Origin: Nocardiopsis sp. CC223A
Lineage (GTDB): Bacteria; Actinomycetota; Actinomycetes; Streptosporangiales; Streptosporangiaceae
Direction of reading: 5' to 3'
Assembly (NCBI RefSeq): GCF_030766825.1
Contig: NZ_JASFDV010000039.1
Location: 1 to 57,103 of the forward strand
DNA: 57,103 nt
The notes beneath the pieces were generated by a model. It saw only the letters and a program-made list of their open reading frames with translations, did not search any database and was not told the origin of the DNA. The position numbers and the translations under genes were made by a program. Positions 33,371 through 41,464 of the stretch are shown here, in pieces; within the stretch, counting starts at the first letter, position 1, and each line of letters starts with the position of its first letter.

Positions 33371-34771
33371 TCAGCCCCCGATCCCGCGCAGCAGGCCGAA
33401 CACCCCGAACTCGGCCAGCACCAGCGGTATCAGGGCCGTGGACAGGATCAGCTGGATGATCTCCGCGGCCCGCCCCCAGTGCGGCAGGGCGCGCCGCCCG
33501 GGCAGGCTCCACGAGAGGACCGCCAGGATCGTCGTGGCCGCGAACAGGCCCAGCACGGCGAGGAGGCGGCCCAGGGGGTCCGAACTCCAGGCGAGGGCGA
33601 TCGCCAGCACGGCGAGGCCGATCCAGGGCGGTGCGACCATGAGGTAGCGCTGCCAGGCGCTGCCCAGACCGCGGGCCTGGAGCAGCATCACGAGGCAGAG
33701 GACGACCACCAGCGTCCGGGGGATCCAGCCCGGCGCCAGGGCCAGGACCGCCGCGCACAGGGTGAGCACGGCACCGGTCGAGGCGTACAGGGCCGTCTGG
33801 AACCGGTCGGCCAGGGCGGTCCGGTCCAGGACCCGGCGTGCCGGGAACGGGTCGATCTCCTCCTGGAGCTGGTCGGTGTTGGACGGCAGCGCCGGGAGTT
33901 TCAGACCCGCGAGCCGGAACGCCAGCTGGGGGGCGTAGGTACCGGTGAACAGCGCGATCATCCCCACCAGCGCCGCGGTGCTCGGGAGGTCGGCCCCCGG
34001 CAGGAACATGAGGGTCAGGCCGCCGATGGCGCCGAGCACCTCGACCACGAACAGGCCGGTGAAGAACGGCATCGAGCCCGCCACCGCCGCCACGCCGAGC
34101 ACGCTGGCGCCCGCCGCGGTCACCGACGCCGTCAGGATCACGGCCCCCGAGAACACGGTTCCCGGTTCCCCCGACGGGACCAGCGCCCCGGCCAGCCCCA
34201 TGGCCAGGGTCGCGCAGCCCGCCAGCCCGGTGGCCGCGGTCAGGTCGGACATGGCGCGGGAGGCCGCCCAGGCCGACACCAGCATCAGGACCGCCGACGC
34301 CGCGCAGCCCAGCGCGGTGAACAGGTTCCGGCCACCGCCGACCATCACGCCCAGTCCGACCAGCAGGACCGTGATCCCCAGCACCTGGAGCAGGACGCGT
34401 GTACGGTCCGCGGACCACAGGTCGGGCCGTTCGGCCATGCCGGTGGAGACCCCGTCGACGATGTCGTCGAAGTGGACCGGCGGGAGCTGCGCCCTCCGGG
34501 GCCTGAGATAGAGGGTCTCCCCGTGGCACAGCCCCAGCGACGCCGGGGTCTCGTCCTCGTCCAGGGCCTCGTCGCCCAGCCGCTGGAGGATCCAGCCGTC
34601 GTGCTCCAGGCCGCTCTCGTCCAGGTCCTCGCCGTCGTCGCCCTCGGCGTACAGCACGAGGGTGGGGATGATCTCGGACAGGGGGACCTCGACCGGGGCC
34701 GCCACCTCGAAAGCGCGCCCGGGGGCGCGGATCAGGAGCCGGCATTGGTCGACGGCGGTGGAGTCGTTCAT
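33371..34771 (-). CDS. eccD: Type VII secretion integral membrane protein EccD
   Basis: This 466-residue protein has an N-terminal ubiquitin-like domain (residues about 1-100: CRLLIRAPGRAFEVAAP, VPLSEIIPTLVLYA, GETLYLRPRRAQLPP). About 11 membrane helices follow. The motif ELDID-like QEEIDPFPARRV occurs in the central cytoplasmic loop. EccD dimers form the channel core of ESX systems. The start is ATG 34771; the longer open frame to 35284 crosses the divergent promoter region and is not real. This is the first gene of the T7SS operon. No EccE gene is present in the window. Confidence 0.95.
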   Translation of the reverse strand: MNDSTAVDQCRLLIRAPGRAFEVAAPVEVPLSEIIPTLVLYAEGDDGEDLDESGLEHDGWILQRLGDEALDEDETPASLGLCHGETLYLRPRRAQLPPVHFDDIVDGVSTGMAERPDLWSADRTRVLLQVLGITVLLVGLGVMVGGGRNLFTALGCAASAVLMLVSAWAASRAMSDLTAATGLAGCATLAMGLAGALVPSGEPGTVFSGAVILTASVTAAGASVLGVAAVAGSMPFFTGLFVVEVLGAIGGLTLMFLPGADLPSTAALVGMIALFTGTYAPQLAFRLAGLKLPALPSNTDQLQEEIDPFPARRVLDRTALADRFQTALYASTGAVLTLCAAVLALAPGWIPRTLVVVLCLVMLLQARGLGSAWQRYLMVAPPWIGLAVLAIALAWSSDPLGRLLAVLGLFAATTILAVLSWSLPGRRALPHWGRAAEIIQLILSTALIPLVLAEFGVFGLLRGIGG

Positions 34772-34985
34772 CCGAAGCCGTTCGACGGGGGGTAGCGGAA
34801 CGCAAGCGAGACTAACACTCAGATATCGGTTTCTGGTGTTGTGTGGGTTCAAATATCCGAATCTGTGATCTTGTTTTGCTCCGGTAGCTTTTTTCGTGAT
34901 CTGTTGATAACCCTGGCGAGGTTCGCTTGTCGCGGTGGCCACCGGTGGCCGTGCCCGAGATCCCGATCCTGGAGGTCCCCCTACA
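34772..34985. promoter_or_regulatory. Divergent eccD/eccC promoter region
   Basis: This 214-nt gap is strikingly AT-rich for the window, with stretches such as TTCAAATATCCGAATC (about 34850) and TAGCTTTTTTCGTGATC. It separates the two oppositely transcribed T7SS units and must carry both promoters. I could not fix -35/-10 pairs with confidence. Confidence 0.6.
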
Positions 34986-37900
34986 GTGAGCATCATCCGC
35001 GTGCGGCGCCCTCCGAGGCGCCCCGGCCCCGACCTGCCCTCGGGGGAGATCTCCCTCCAGGAACCGCCGGAGCTGACCGAGCAGCAGTCCAGCATGTCCT
35101 CGGTCTTCATGTACATGCCGATGGCCCTCACTTCACTGGCCATGCTCATGATGTTCATCCGCCCCGGGAACATGGGGAACAGCGTCATGCCCTTCATCGC
35201 CGGTGGCATGATGCTCGCCGGCGCCGTCCTGATGCTCGGCGGCCAGTACCTGCGCACGGTCCTGGAACGGCGCCGCAAGCTCAACGACGACCGCCGGGAC
35301 TACCTGCGCTACCTGCGGCAGATGCGCACCCGGCTCCGTGACGTCGTCACCGAGCAGCGGGACGCGATGCTCTGGCGCGCGCCCCACCCCCAGGCCCTGT
35401 GGTCCATCGTCCGCACCTCGCGCCTGTGGGAGCGCAGGGCCGACGACGTGGACTTCGGCGAGGTGCGCATCGCGGTCGGGGAGCGGGCGCTCTCGATGAA
35501 GATCTCCCCGGTCTCCTCCAAGCCCGTGGAGGACCTCGAACCCCTCAGCGCCCACAACCTGCGCCGCTTCATCCGCGCCTACGGCACGGTCGAGGACCAG
35601 CCGGTCGAGGTCTACCTCCGCGGCTACGCCCGGATCACCCTCCGGGGGGACGTGGCCGCCTCCCGAGCCATGACCCGGGCCCTCCTCGGACAGCTCGCGG
35701 TCTTCCACTCCCATGACGAGCTGCGCGTCGCCGTCTGCGCCTCGGCCGCCGCCATGCCCCACTGGTCCTGGGTGAAGTGGCTGCCGCACAACCAGCACCC
35801 GCTGGCCCGCGACGGGGCCGGGGAGGCGCGCATGCTCTGCACCGACGCGATGGAACTCGAACAGCTCCTCGGTGAGGAGCTCTCCGATCGGCCGCGCTTC
35901 GATCCCTCCGCCGCGCCGGGCCGGGAGGAGCCCTTCATCGTCGTGGTCGTCGACGGCGGCAGCATCCCGCCGGGCTCCCGCCTGCTCGGGGGCGGCTACC
36001 GCAACGCCGTGGTCGTGGACGTCGCCGACCCCATGCCGCCCGAGGACGACCCCTACACCCTCGCGCTGAGGGTGGAGCCCTCCCGCCTGGTCAAGCTGGG
36101 CAGGGACCACTCCGGGCGTGACACCGAGGAGGAGCTCGGCCGCCCCGACGCGCTCAGCCGGACGCGCGCGGCCTCCCTCGCCCGGCTCATCGCCCCCTAC
36201 CGGTCCAGCGGTGTCACCACGGAGGTGACGGAGCCCCTGACCACCGACTTCGAGCTGACCACGCTGCTGGGGGTGCGGGACCTGCGCGCGCACGACCCGG
36301 AACGCATGTGGGGGGAGCTCCACCCCAAGAACCGGCTCCGGGTACCGATCGGGATGACCTCGGACGGGGCCCCGCTGGAGCTGGACCTCAAGGAGTCGGC
36401 TCTGGGCGGCATGGGCCCGCACGGCATGCTGATCGGTGCCACCGGGTCGGGCAAGAGCGAGCTGCTGCGCACCCTGGTCCTGGCGCTGGCGCTGACGCAC
36501 ACCCCCGAGACCCTGAACTTCATCCTCGTGGACTTCAAGGGCGGTGCGACCTTCCTGGGCCTGGACGGGCTCAAGCACACCTCCGCCCTCATCACCAACC
36601 TCGCCGACGAGGCGATCCTGGTGGAGCGCATGCAGGACGCCCTGCACGGGGAGCTGGTGCGCCGCCAGGAGCACCTGCGGGCGGCGGGCGGCTACAGCTC
36701 GGTGCACGAGTACGAGAAGGCGCGTGAGACCGACCCCGGGATGGAGCCGCTGCCGACGCTCTTCGTGGTCGTGGACGAGTTCAGCGAGCTGCTGGCCGCG
36801 CACCGGGACTTCATGGACCTGTTCGTCATGATCGGACGGCTGGGCCGCAGCCTCGGCGTCCACCTGCTGCTGGCCTCCCAGCGCCTGGACGAGGGCCGCA
36901 TGCACCAGCTGGAGAGCCACCTGTCCTACCGCATCGCGCTGCGGACGTTCTCCGCGATCGAGAGCCGCGGCGTGCTCGGGGTGCCCGACGCACACCGGCT
37001 GCCGTCCGCGCCGGGCAACGGGTTCCTCAAGATCGACACGGAGACGCTGATCCGCTTCAAGGCGGCCTACGTCTCGGGGCCCTACCGGGTCAGTCGGCGC
37101 GCCGTCCGCAGTTCCGTCGCGGGCCGGGCGGTCACGGTGCTGTTCACCGACGCACCCGTGCGGATGCCCGAGGCGCCCGTCGAGGAGGTCGTGGAGGAGC
37201 AGCCCCAGGAGGCGCAGCCCTCACTCCTGGAGATCGCGCTCGACCGCCTGTCGGAGCACGGGCCCGCGGCGCGCGACGTGTGGCTGCCCCCGCTCGGCGT
37301 GCCCCCGCTGCTCGACGAGCTGCACGGCATGATCGGGAGCGCGATCCCCGAGGGCGGCGTGCTCTGGGACGACCGCGGATCCCTCAAGGTCGCCGTCGGC
37401 ATCGTCGACCGGCCGTTCGAGCACCGGCGCACGCCCCTGCTCGCCGACCTCACCGGGGCCGGCGGCCATGTCGGGATCGCGGGCGGTCCCCAGAGCGGCA
37501 AGAGCACGCTCCTGGCGTCGCTCATCCTGGGACTCGCCCTGCGCAACACCCCCGCCCAGGTGCAGTTCTACGGCATCGACTGCGGTGGCGGACTGCTCCA
37601 GGCCCTCAAGGGCCTGCCGCACGTGGGCAGCGTGACGGCGCGCACCGACGAGCGGCGCATCGTGCGCACGATCATGGAGATGCACGAGATCCTCACCCAC
37701 CGCGAGACGTTCTTCGCGGAGCACGGGATCGACTCCATGGCCACGTACCGGGCACGGCGCGCGGCGGGCGAGTTCGCCGACGAGCGCCACGGCGACGTGT
37801 TCCTCGTCGTGGACGGCTGGGGCACCATCCGGCAGGACAACATGGACCTGGTCGCCTCCATCGTCCAGCTCGTCCAGCGCGGTCTCAACTACGGCATCCA

Positions 37901-38954
37901 CGTCATGGTGGCCTCGCCCCGGTGGGCCGACTTCAACACCAGCGTCCGCGACCTCATGGGCACCCGCTTCGAGCTGCGCCTGGGCGACCCGGTCGACTCG
38001 CTCGTGCACATGAGGGCCGCCCAGACCGTGCCCCGCGTCCCGGGCCGCGGCATCACCGAGGACAAGCACCACTTCCTCACCGGCCTGCCCCGGGCCGACG
38101 GGAACCCGGACGCGGTGACGGTCTCCGCGGGCACCGGCGAACTCATCACCCGGGTCAAGGACGCCTGGGACGGCCCGGCCGCCCCGCCCGTGCGCACCCT
38201 CCCGGCGATGCTCCGGGCCGCCGAACTGCCCGCCTCCGACCTGGAGGGGACCAGCGGCGTCCTGCGCGTGCCGCTGGGCCTGGAGAGCCGCCGCATGCAG
38301 CCCTTCTGGCACGATTTCGGCGCCACCCCCCACCTCCTGGTGGTGGGCGACACCGAGTCGGGCAAGACCAACCTCGTCCGGCACATCACCAACGCGATCC
38401 GGCGCCACTACGGCCCCTCGGAGGCCCGGGTCGTCCTGGGCGACCAGCGGCGCCGGCTCTACGACGCCGTCCCCAAGGAGATGCAGCTGGGGTACGCGGT
38501 GACCGGTGACAGCGTTCGCGAGATGATGCAGGCCGCCGCCCAGGCCATGCAGGTCCGCATGCCCGGCCCCGAGATCACCCCCGACCGCATCCGGCTCCGC
38601 GACTGGTGGACCGGCCCCGAGCTGTTCGTCATCGTGGACGACTTCGAGCTCGTCGCGGGCAGCGGGGCCAGCCCCATGGCCCCGCTGGCGCCCATGCTCG
38701 CCCAGGGGGCGGAGATCGGGCTGCACGTCATCCTCGTGCACGCCGCGGGCGGGTTCGGCCGGGCGAGCGGAGAGCCGTTCATCCGCTCGCTCATCGACCT
38801 CAACACGCCGAGCATCATGCTCTCCACCCCGCCCTCGGAGGGCATGCTCTTCGGCAGCGTCCGCGCCCGCCGCATGGCTCCGGGCCGGGCCCTGTGGATC
38901 TCCCGCCGGGACCCGGTCGAGGTCCAGCTGGCCATGGCCGAGGGAACCGACTGA
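34986..38954 (+). CDS. eccC: Type VII secretion ATPase EccC (fused EccCa-EccCb)
   Basis: This 1322-residue FtsK/SpoIIIE-family motor is the energy source of the T7SS. The N-terminal part has a hydrophobic hairpin (FMYMPMALTSLAMLMMF, then MPFIAGGMMLAGAVLML) and the DUF region, followed by three ATPase domains. Walker A motifs are GATGSGKSE (residue 484), GGPQSGKST (833) and GDTESGKTN (1121), all intact. Domain 1 also has ILVDFKGGATF and VVVDEFSELL. GTG at 34986 has GGAGG about 11 nt upstream and begins VSIIRVRRPPRRPGP. Fusion of the a and b halves in one chain is the usual arrangement outside ESX-1. Confidence 0.96.
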   Translation: MSIIRVRRPPRRPGPDLPSGEISLQEPPELTEQQSSMSSVFMYMPMALTSLAMLMMFIRPGNMGNSVMPFIAGGMMLAGAVLMLGGQYLRTVLERRRKLNDDRRDYLRYLRQMRTRLRDVVTEQRDAMLWRAPHPQALWSIVRTSRLWERRADDVDFGEVRIAVGERALSMKISPVSSKPVEDLEPLSAHNLRRFIRAYGTVEDQPVEVYLRGYARITLRGDVAASRAMTRALLGQLAVFHSHDELRVAVCASAAAMPHWSWVKWLPHNQHPLARDGAGEARMLCTDAMELEQLLGEELSDRPRFDPSAAPGREEPFIVVVVDGGSIPPGSRLLGGGYRNAVVVDVADPMPPEDDPYTLALRVEPSRLVKLGRDHSGRDTEEELGRPDALSRTRAASLARLIAPYRSSGVTTEVTEPLTTDFELTTLLGVRDLRAHDPERMWGELHPKNRLRVPIGMTSDGAPLELDLKESALGGMGPHGMLIGATGSGKSELLRTLVLALALTHTPETLNFILVDFKGGATFLGLDGLKHTSALITNLADEAILVERMQDALHGELVRRQEHLRAAGGYSSVHEYEKARETDPGMEPLPTLFVVVDEFSELLAAHRDFMDLFVMIGRLGRSLGVHLLLASQRLDEGRMHQLESHLSYRIALRTFSAIESRGVLGVPDAHRLPSAPGNGFLKIDTETLIRFKAAYVSGPYRVSRRAVRSSVAGRAVTVLFTDAPVRMPEAPVEEVVEEQPQEAQPSLLEIALDRLSEHGPAARDVWLPPLGVPPLLDELHGMIGSAIPEGGVLWDDRGSLKVAVGIVDRPFEHRRTPLLADLTGAGGHVGIAGGPQSGKSTLLASLILGLALRNTPAQVQFYGIDCGGGLLQALKGLPHVGSVTARTDERRIVRTIMEMHEILTHRETFFAEHGIDSMATYRARRAAGEFADERHGDVFLVVDGWGTIRQDNMDLVASIVQLVQRGLNYGIHVMVASPRWADFNTSVRDLMGTRFELRLGDPVDSLVHMRAAQTVPRVPGRGITEDKHHFLTGLPRADGNPDAVTVSAGTGELITRVKDAWDGPAAPPVRTLPAMLRAAELPASDLEGTSGVLRVPLGLESRRMQPFWHDFGATPHLLVVGDTESGKTNLVRHITNAIRRHYGPSEARVVLGDQRRRLYDAVPKEMQLGYAVTGDSVREMMQAAAQAMQVRMPGPEITPDRIRLRDWWTGPELFVIVDDFELVAGSGASPMAPLAPMLAQGAEIGLHVILVHAAGGFGRASGEPFIRSLIDLNTPSIMLSTPPSEGMLFGSVRARRMAPGRALWISRRDPVEVQLAMAEGTD

Positions 38955-38970
38955 CCGGAGACGGCACACG

Positions 38971-39009
38971 CCGGGTCGGGCCCGGGGGACGCCCCCGGGC
39001 CCGACCCGG
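38971..39009. terminator. Bidirectional terminator between eccC and the mycosin gene
   Basis: GGGTCGGGCCCGGGGG, loop ACG, and the exact complement form a 16-bp stem, extendable to 18 bp. It lies between the convergent stops of eccC (38954) and mycP (39012). Confidence 0.85.
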
Positions 39010-39011
39010 GT

Positions 39012-40277
39012 TCAGCTCGGCCGCGGCTCCGCGTCCGGACCGGACACCGGGCCCGTCGGCACCGGTTCCCCGGGGGCCGCGGGGCGCCAGCCCCGGGAAC
39101 GGCCGTTGCGCACCACCGCGGCGCCCAGCACGCACACCACCAGCAGCAGTGAGAACCCGCCCACCACCGCCCAGGTCGGCAGGGCGTCCAGCGATCCCCG
39201 CGGCGAGGGGTCGGGCACGAACGCCGCCCCGGCCACCGGGGCGCGCTCCTCCACCGGGCCGGTGACCAGGGCGGCCACGGGGTCCACCCGCCCGCTACCG
39301 CTCACCGGGTCCTTGTCGCCCGCCGGAGCCGCGTAGGCGGTGGCGAGCAGCCGGTCCCGCAACTCCTCGGCGGTCAGCTCGGGCCGGCTCGCGGCGAGCA
39401 GCGCCGCGGCCCCCGCGGCGAAGGCGGAGGCCGCACCGGCACCGGAGCCGATCACGTGGCCGCCCCCCGGGCCGGGGGCCACGGTCAGGTCCCCCGGGGC
39501 GAGGAGGCCGACCCGCACCAGTTCACCGTCGGGCCGCAGCAGCGGGGCGGCCACCAGGGGCGTCCCCTCGGGGCCGTGCGCCGCGACGCTCAGCACCTGG
39601 GGGTGCTGGGCCGGGTAGGCCGCGATCGGGCCGCGCACCGTGTTCACGGTCGCCGGGGCCACCACCAGGGAGCCCGCGGCGGTCGCGTCCTCCACCGCAC
39701 CGTCCAGGGCCTCCGAGCCCAGCCACGTCGACGTCCCCACCAGGATGACGGCGGCCCCCTCGTCCGCCGCCTCCGCCACACCGGCGGCGATCTCCTCGGG
39801 TGAGGCCACGCCCGTGTTCGGCGATCCGGTGGGCAGGAACAGCAGGTCCGCCCCGGGGGCCACCCCCACGGTGCCGCTCCCCTCGACCGGGCGCCCCACG
39901 GCGGCACCCGCCAGGAAGGTTCCGTACCCGAGGCAGTCCGACGTGCCCGCGCTTCCCCGCACGGCGCCCTCCAGCGCGGGACCGGTGGCGTCCAGCTCCG
40001 GGGCCAGCAGGGCGATGGTCACCCCTTCACCTGTGCTCAGGCGGTGCGCCTCGTCCAGGCCCAGCGTCGCGTGCGTCCACGGGCGGCGCTCCACGACGTC
40101 GGTGCCCATCGAACCGCACGCCTGGTTCTCGGCTTTGAACTCGTGGACCTGCGGGAGCGGAGGCGGGGGCTCCGGGGCGTCCGCCCGCGCGGCCGGGGCG
40201 AAGGCGAACTGCCCCAGGAGGAGGGCGAGGACGGCGGCGCGGCCGATGCGCACGCGCGTGGCCGGGGAGTCGGTCAA
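39012..40277 (-). CDS. mycP: Mycosin-like subtilase lacking the catalytic triad (pseudoprotease MycP)
   Basis: This 421-residue protein has mycosin architecture: signal peptide (RAAVLALLLGQFAFAPAARA), a proline-rich start, Cys54/Cys115 where mycosins have a conserved disulfide, a subtilisin-like core, and a C-terminal membrane helix (WAVVGGFSLLLVVCVLGAAV) with a short basic tail. The catalytic residues are all replaced: A92 for Asp (IALLAPEL against VIDTGV), Y118 for His (GYGTFLAG against GHGTFVAG) and G281 for Ser (GAGAASAFAAG against GTSxAAxxxAG). TTG at 40277 has AGGAGAG 5 nt upstream. Mycosins stabilise the T7SS complex independently of proteolysis, so a structural role is plausible. Confidence 0.9.
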   Translation of the reverse strand: MTDSPATRVRIGRAAVLALLLGQFAFAPAARADAPEPPPPLPQVHEFKAENQACGSMGTDVVERRPWTHATLGLDEAHRLSTGEGVTIALLAPELDATGPALEGAVRGSAGTSDCLGYGTFLAGAAVGRPVEGSGTVGVAPGADLLFLPTGSPNTGVASPEEIAAGVAEAADEGAAVILVGTSTWLGSEALDGAVEDATAAGSLVVAPATVNTVRGPIAAYPAQHPQVLSVAAHGPEGTPLVAAPLLRPDGELVRVGLLAPGDLTVAPGPGGGHVIGSGAGAASAFAAGAAALLAASRPELTAEELRDRLLATAYAAPAGDKDPVSGSGRVDPVAALVTGPVEERAPVAGAAFVPDPSPRGSLDALPTWAVVGGFSLLLVVCVLGAAVVRNGRSRGWRPAAPGEPVPTGPVSGPDAEPRPS

Positions 40278-40457
40278 CGGGCTCTCCTGTCGTGCGGGAG
40301 GGGGGCGGTACGCGCGGAGAGGGCGGGGGCGGAGGCGGGTCCCCCGCTTCCGGCGGATCCCCGGGGAGGGGGAGCGGTCCCCGGGGGCGGGCGTTCGCGC
40401 GCCCGCGGCGGGTCGGGGCCGGAGAGGGCCAGCGCCACTGTACTACTCCGGTCCCGG

Positions 40458-40493
40458 CGGTCCCCTTGCGGCGCCGCCCGTCCCCGGGGACCG
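40458..40493 (-). terminator. Possible hairpin downstream of the small paralogue gene
   Basis: CGGTCCCC and GGGGACCG can pair across a GC-rich 20-nt loop, 14 nt past the stop at 40508. The 230-nt gap before mycP otherwise shows no gene. Confidence 0.4.
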
Positions 40494-40507
40494 GCGGTCT
40501 CCGAGCT

Positions 40508-41017
40508 TCAGCGGTGCGCCGCGCTCCGCAGCTCTGCGAGGCTCCCGGCACGGGATTCGGCGGCGTCGGCGTCCACCCGGCCGCCGTCCGGGTCGTCGAC
40601 CTTCCCGACACAGGACCGCAGGGCCTCCAGGGGGGACAACCCCTTCCCGCGCAGGCGCACGTGCTCCATCGTCCACCAGCCGCGGGCGACGTTGCCCTCG
40701 GCGTCGGGCGGGAGCAGAGGCTGGAAGTCGCTCGCGTCGTCGGCCTCGGAGGCCCAGAGGTAGCCGATGAGGGCGCCGCCCCTGGTGACGGGGACGTAGA
40801 CCACCGGTCCGTCGGTGACGGGGGTGTAGGACCTGCCGACCAGGACCGGGGCGAGCGCCTCGTCGCTCCACCGGTCGAACGCCCCCGGTGAACCGGTCCC
40901 GGCCTCCCGGAACGGCCCTTCGGCGGTGTCGGCCTCGCGCACGGGGGAGCCCTCGGGGACCCCGCCGTCCTCCGGTCCGGCGGGGCTCCCGCTCTCCGAC
41001 GAGCTCTCAGTGTTCAC
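40508..41017 (-). CDS. Giant-protein-linked small protein, paralogue 2 (candidate immunity/chaperone)
   Basis: I do not recognise a family for this 169-residue protein. An acidic Ser/Gly/Glu-rich N-terminus of about 65 residues precedes a compact domain with TDGPVVYVPVTRGGALIGYL, WASEADDASDF and GKGLSPLEALRSCVG. The same pattern (DGPVxxVPV, G.LW.S, G.W, GL...ALR..G) recurs in the gene just upstream, so they are paralogues. GTG at 41017 has GAGAGGAG upstream and overlaps the previous stop as GTGA. Co-transcription after a giant toxin-like gene suggests immunity protein or dedicated secretion chaperone; neither is proven. Confidence 0.82.
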   Translation of the reverse strand: MNTESSSESGSPAGPEDGGVPEGSPVREADTAEGPFREAGTGSPGAFDRWSDEALAPVLVGRSYTPVTDGPVVYVPVTRGGALIGYLWASEADDASDFQPLLPPDAEGNVARGWWTMEHVRLRGKGLSPLEALRSCVGKVDDPDGGRVDADAAESRAGSLAELRSAAHR

Positions 41018-41454
41018 GGCCGTTCTCCTCTCCCATCGTTTCCGGCGGTCTCCTCGGTGTCGGGCAGGTGGGCCCGGACAGCGTCCGGGCCTTCCGCGTG
41101 CTCGGCTGCGGTCCCCGGGGGGATGGCCCCGGCCCGGTCGTCCGGCGGGGCACCGGTCCACCGCCGCAGGGCCTGGACCGCGTCCAGGCCCTCCGCCCTG
41201 GCCTGGATCAGGCGGCGCACCCAGGCACCCTTGGCGTTGAGCCCCGCTGCCCCGGCCGCGGGCAGGAAGCCGGCCGCGGTCCCGTCCCGCGACACCCAGA
41301 GGCGGCCCAGGGCGGTCCCGTCCTCCCGTACCACGGGGACGTGCAGGACCGGCCCGTCGGTGTCGGCGGCGTACCGGGGGTCGGCGCCCGCGAAGTCCGG
41401 CCGGAACGCGTCCTGGCCGGGTCCTTCCCGGTCGGGTGCCTGTTCGTCGGTCAA
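41014..41454 (-). CDS. Giant-protein-linked small protein, paralogue 1 (candidate immunity/chaperone)
   Basis: This 146-residue protein is paralogous to the next gene: TDGPVLHVPVVREDGTALGR, LWVSRDGTAAGF, KGAWVRRLIQARAEGLDAVQ and ALRRWTG. Neither signal peptide nor membrane helix is present, so it should act in the cytoplasm. The start is TTG 41454, with GGAGGAG filling the 10 nt after the giant gene's stop, which indicates tight coupling to the giant gene. Confidence 0.82.
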   Translation of the reverse strand: MTDEQAPDREGPGQDAFRPDFAGADPRYAADTDGPVLHVPVVREDGTALGRLWVSRDGTAAGFLPAAGAAGLNAKGAWVRRLIQARAEGLDAVQALRRWTGAPPDDRAGAIPPGTAAEHAEGPDAVRAHLPDTEETAGNDGRGERP

Positions 41455-41464
41455 CTCTCCTCCG

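Noticed and set aside
34772..35284. N-terminally extended EccD
   Set aside because: The extension would cross the AT-rich divergent promoter region and the start of eccC. The ubiquitin-like domain begins directly after ATG 34771.
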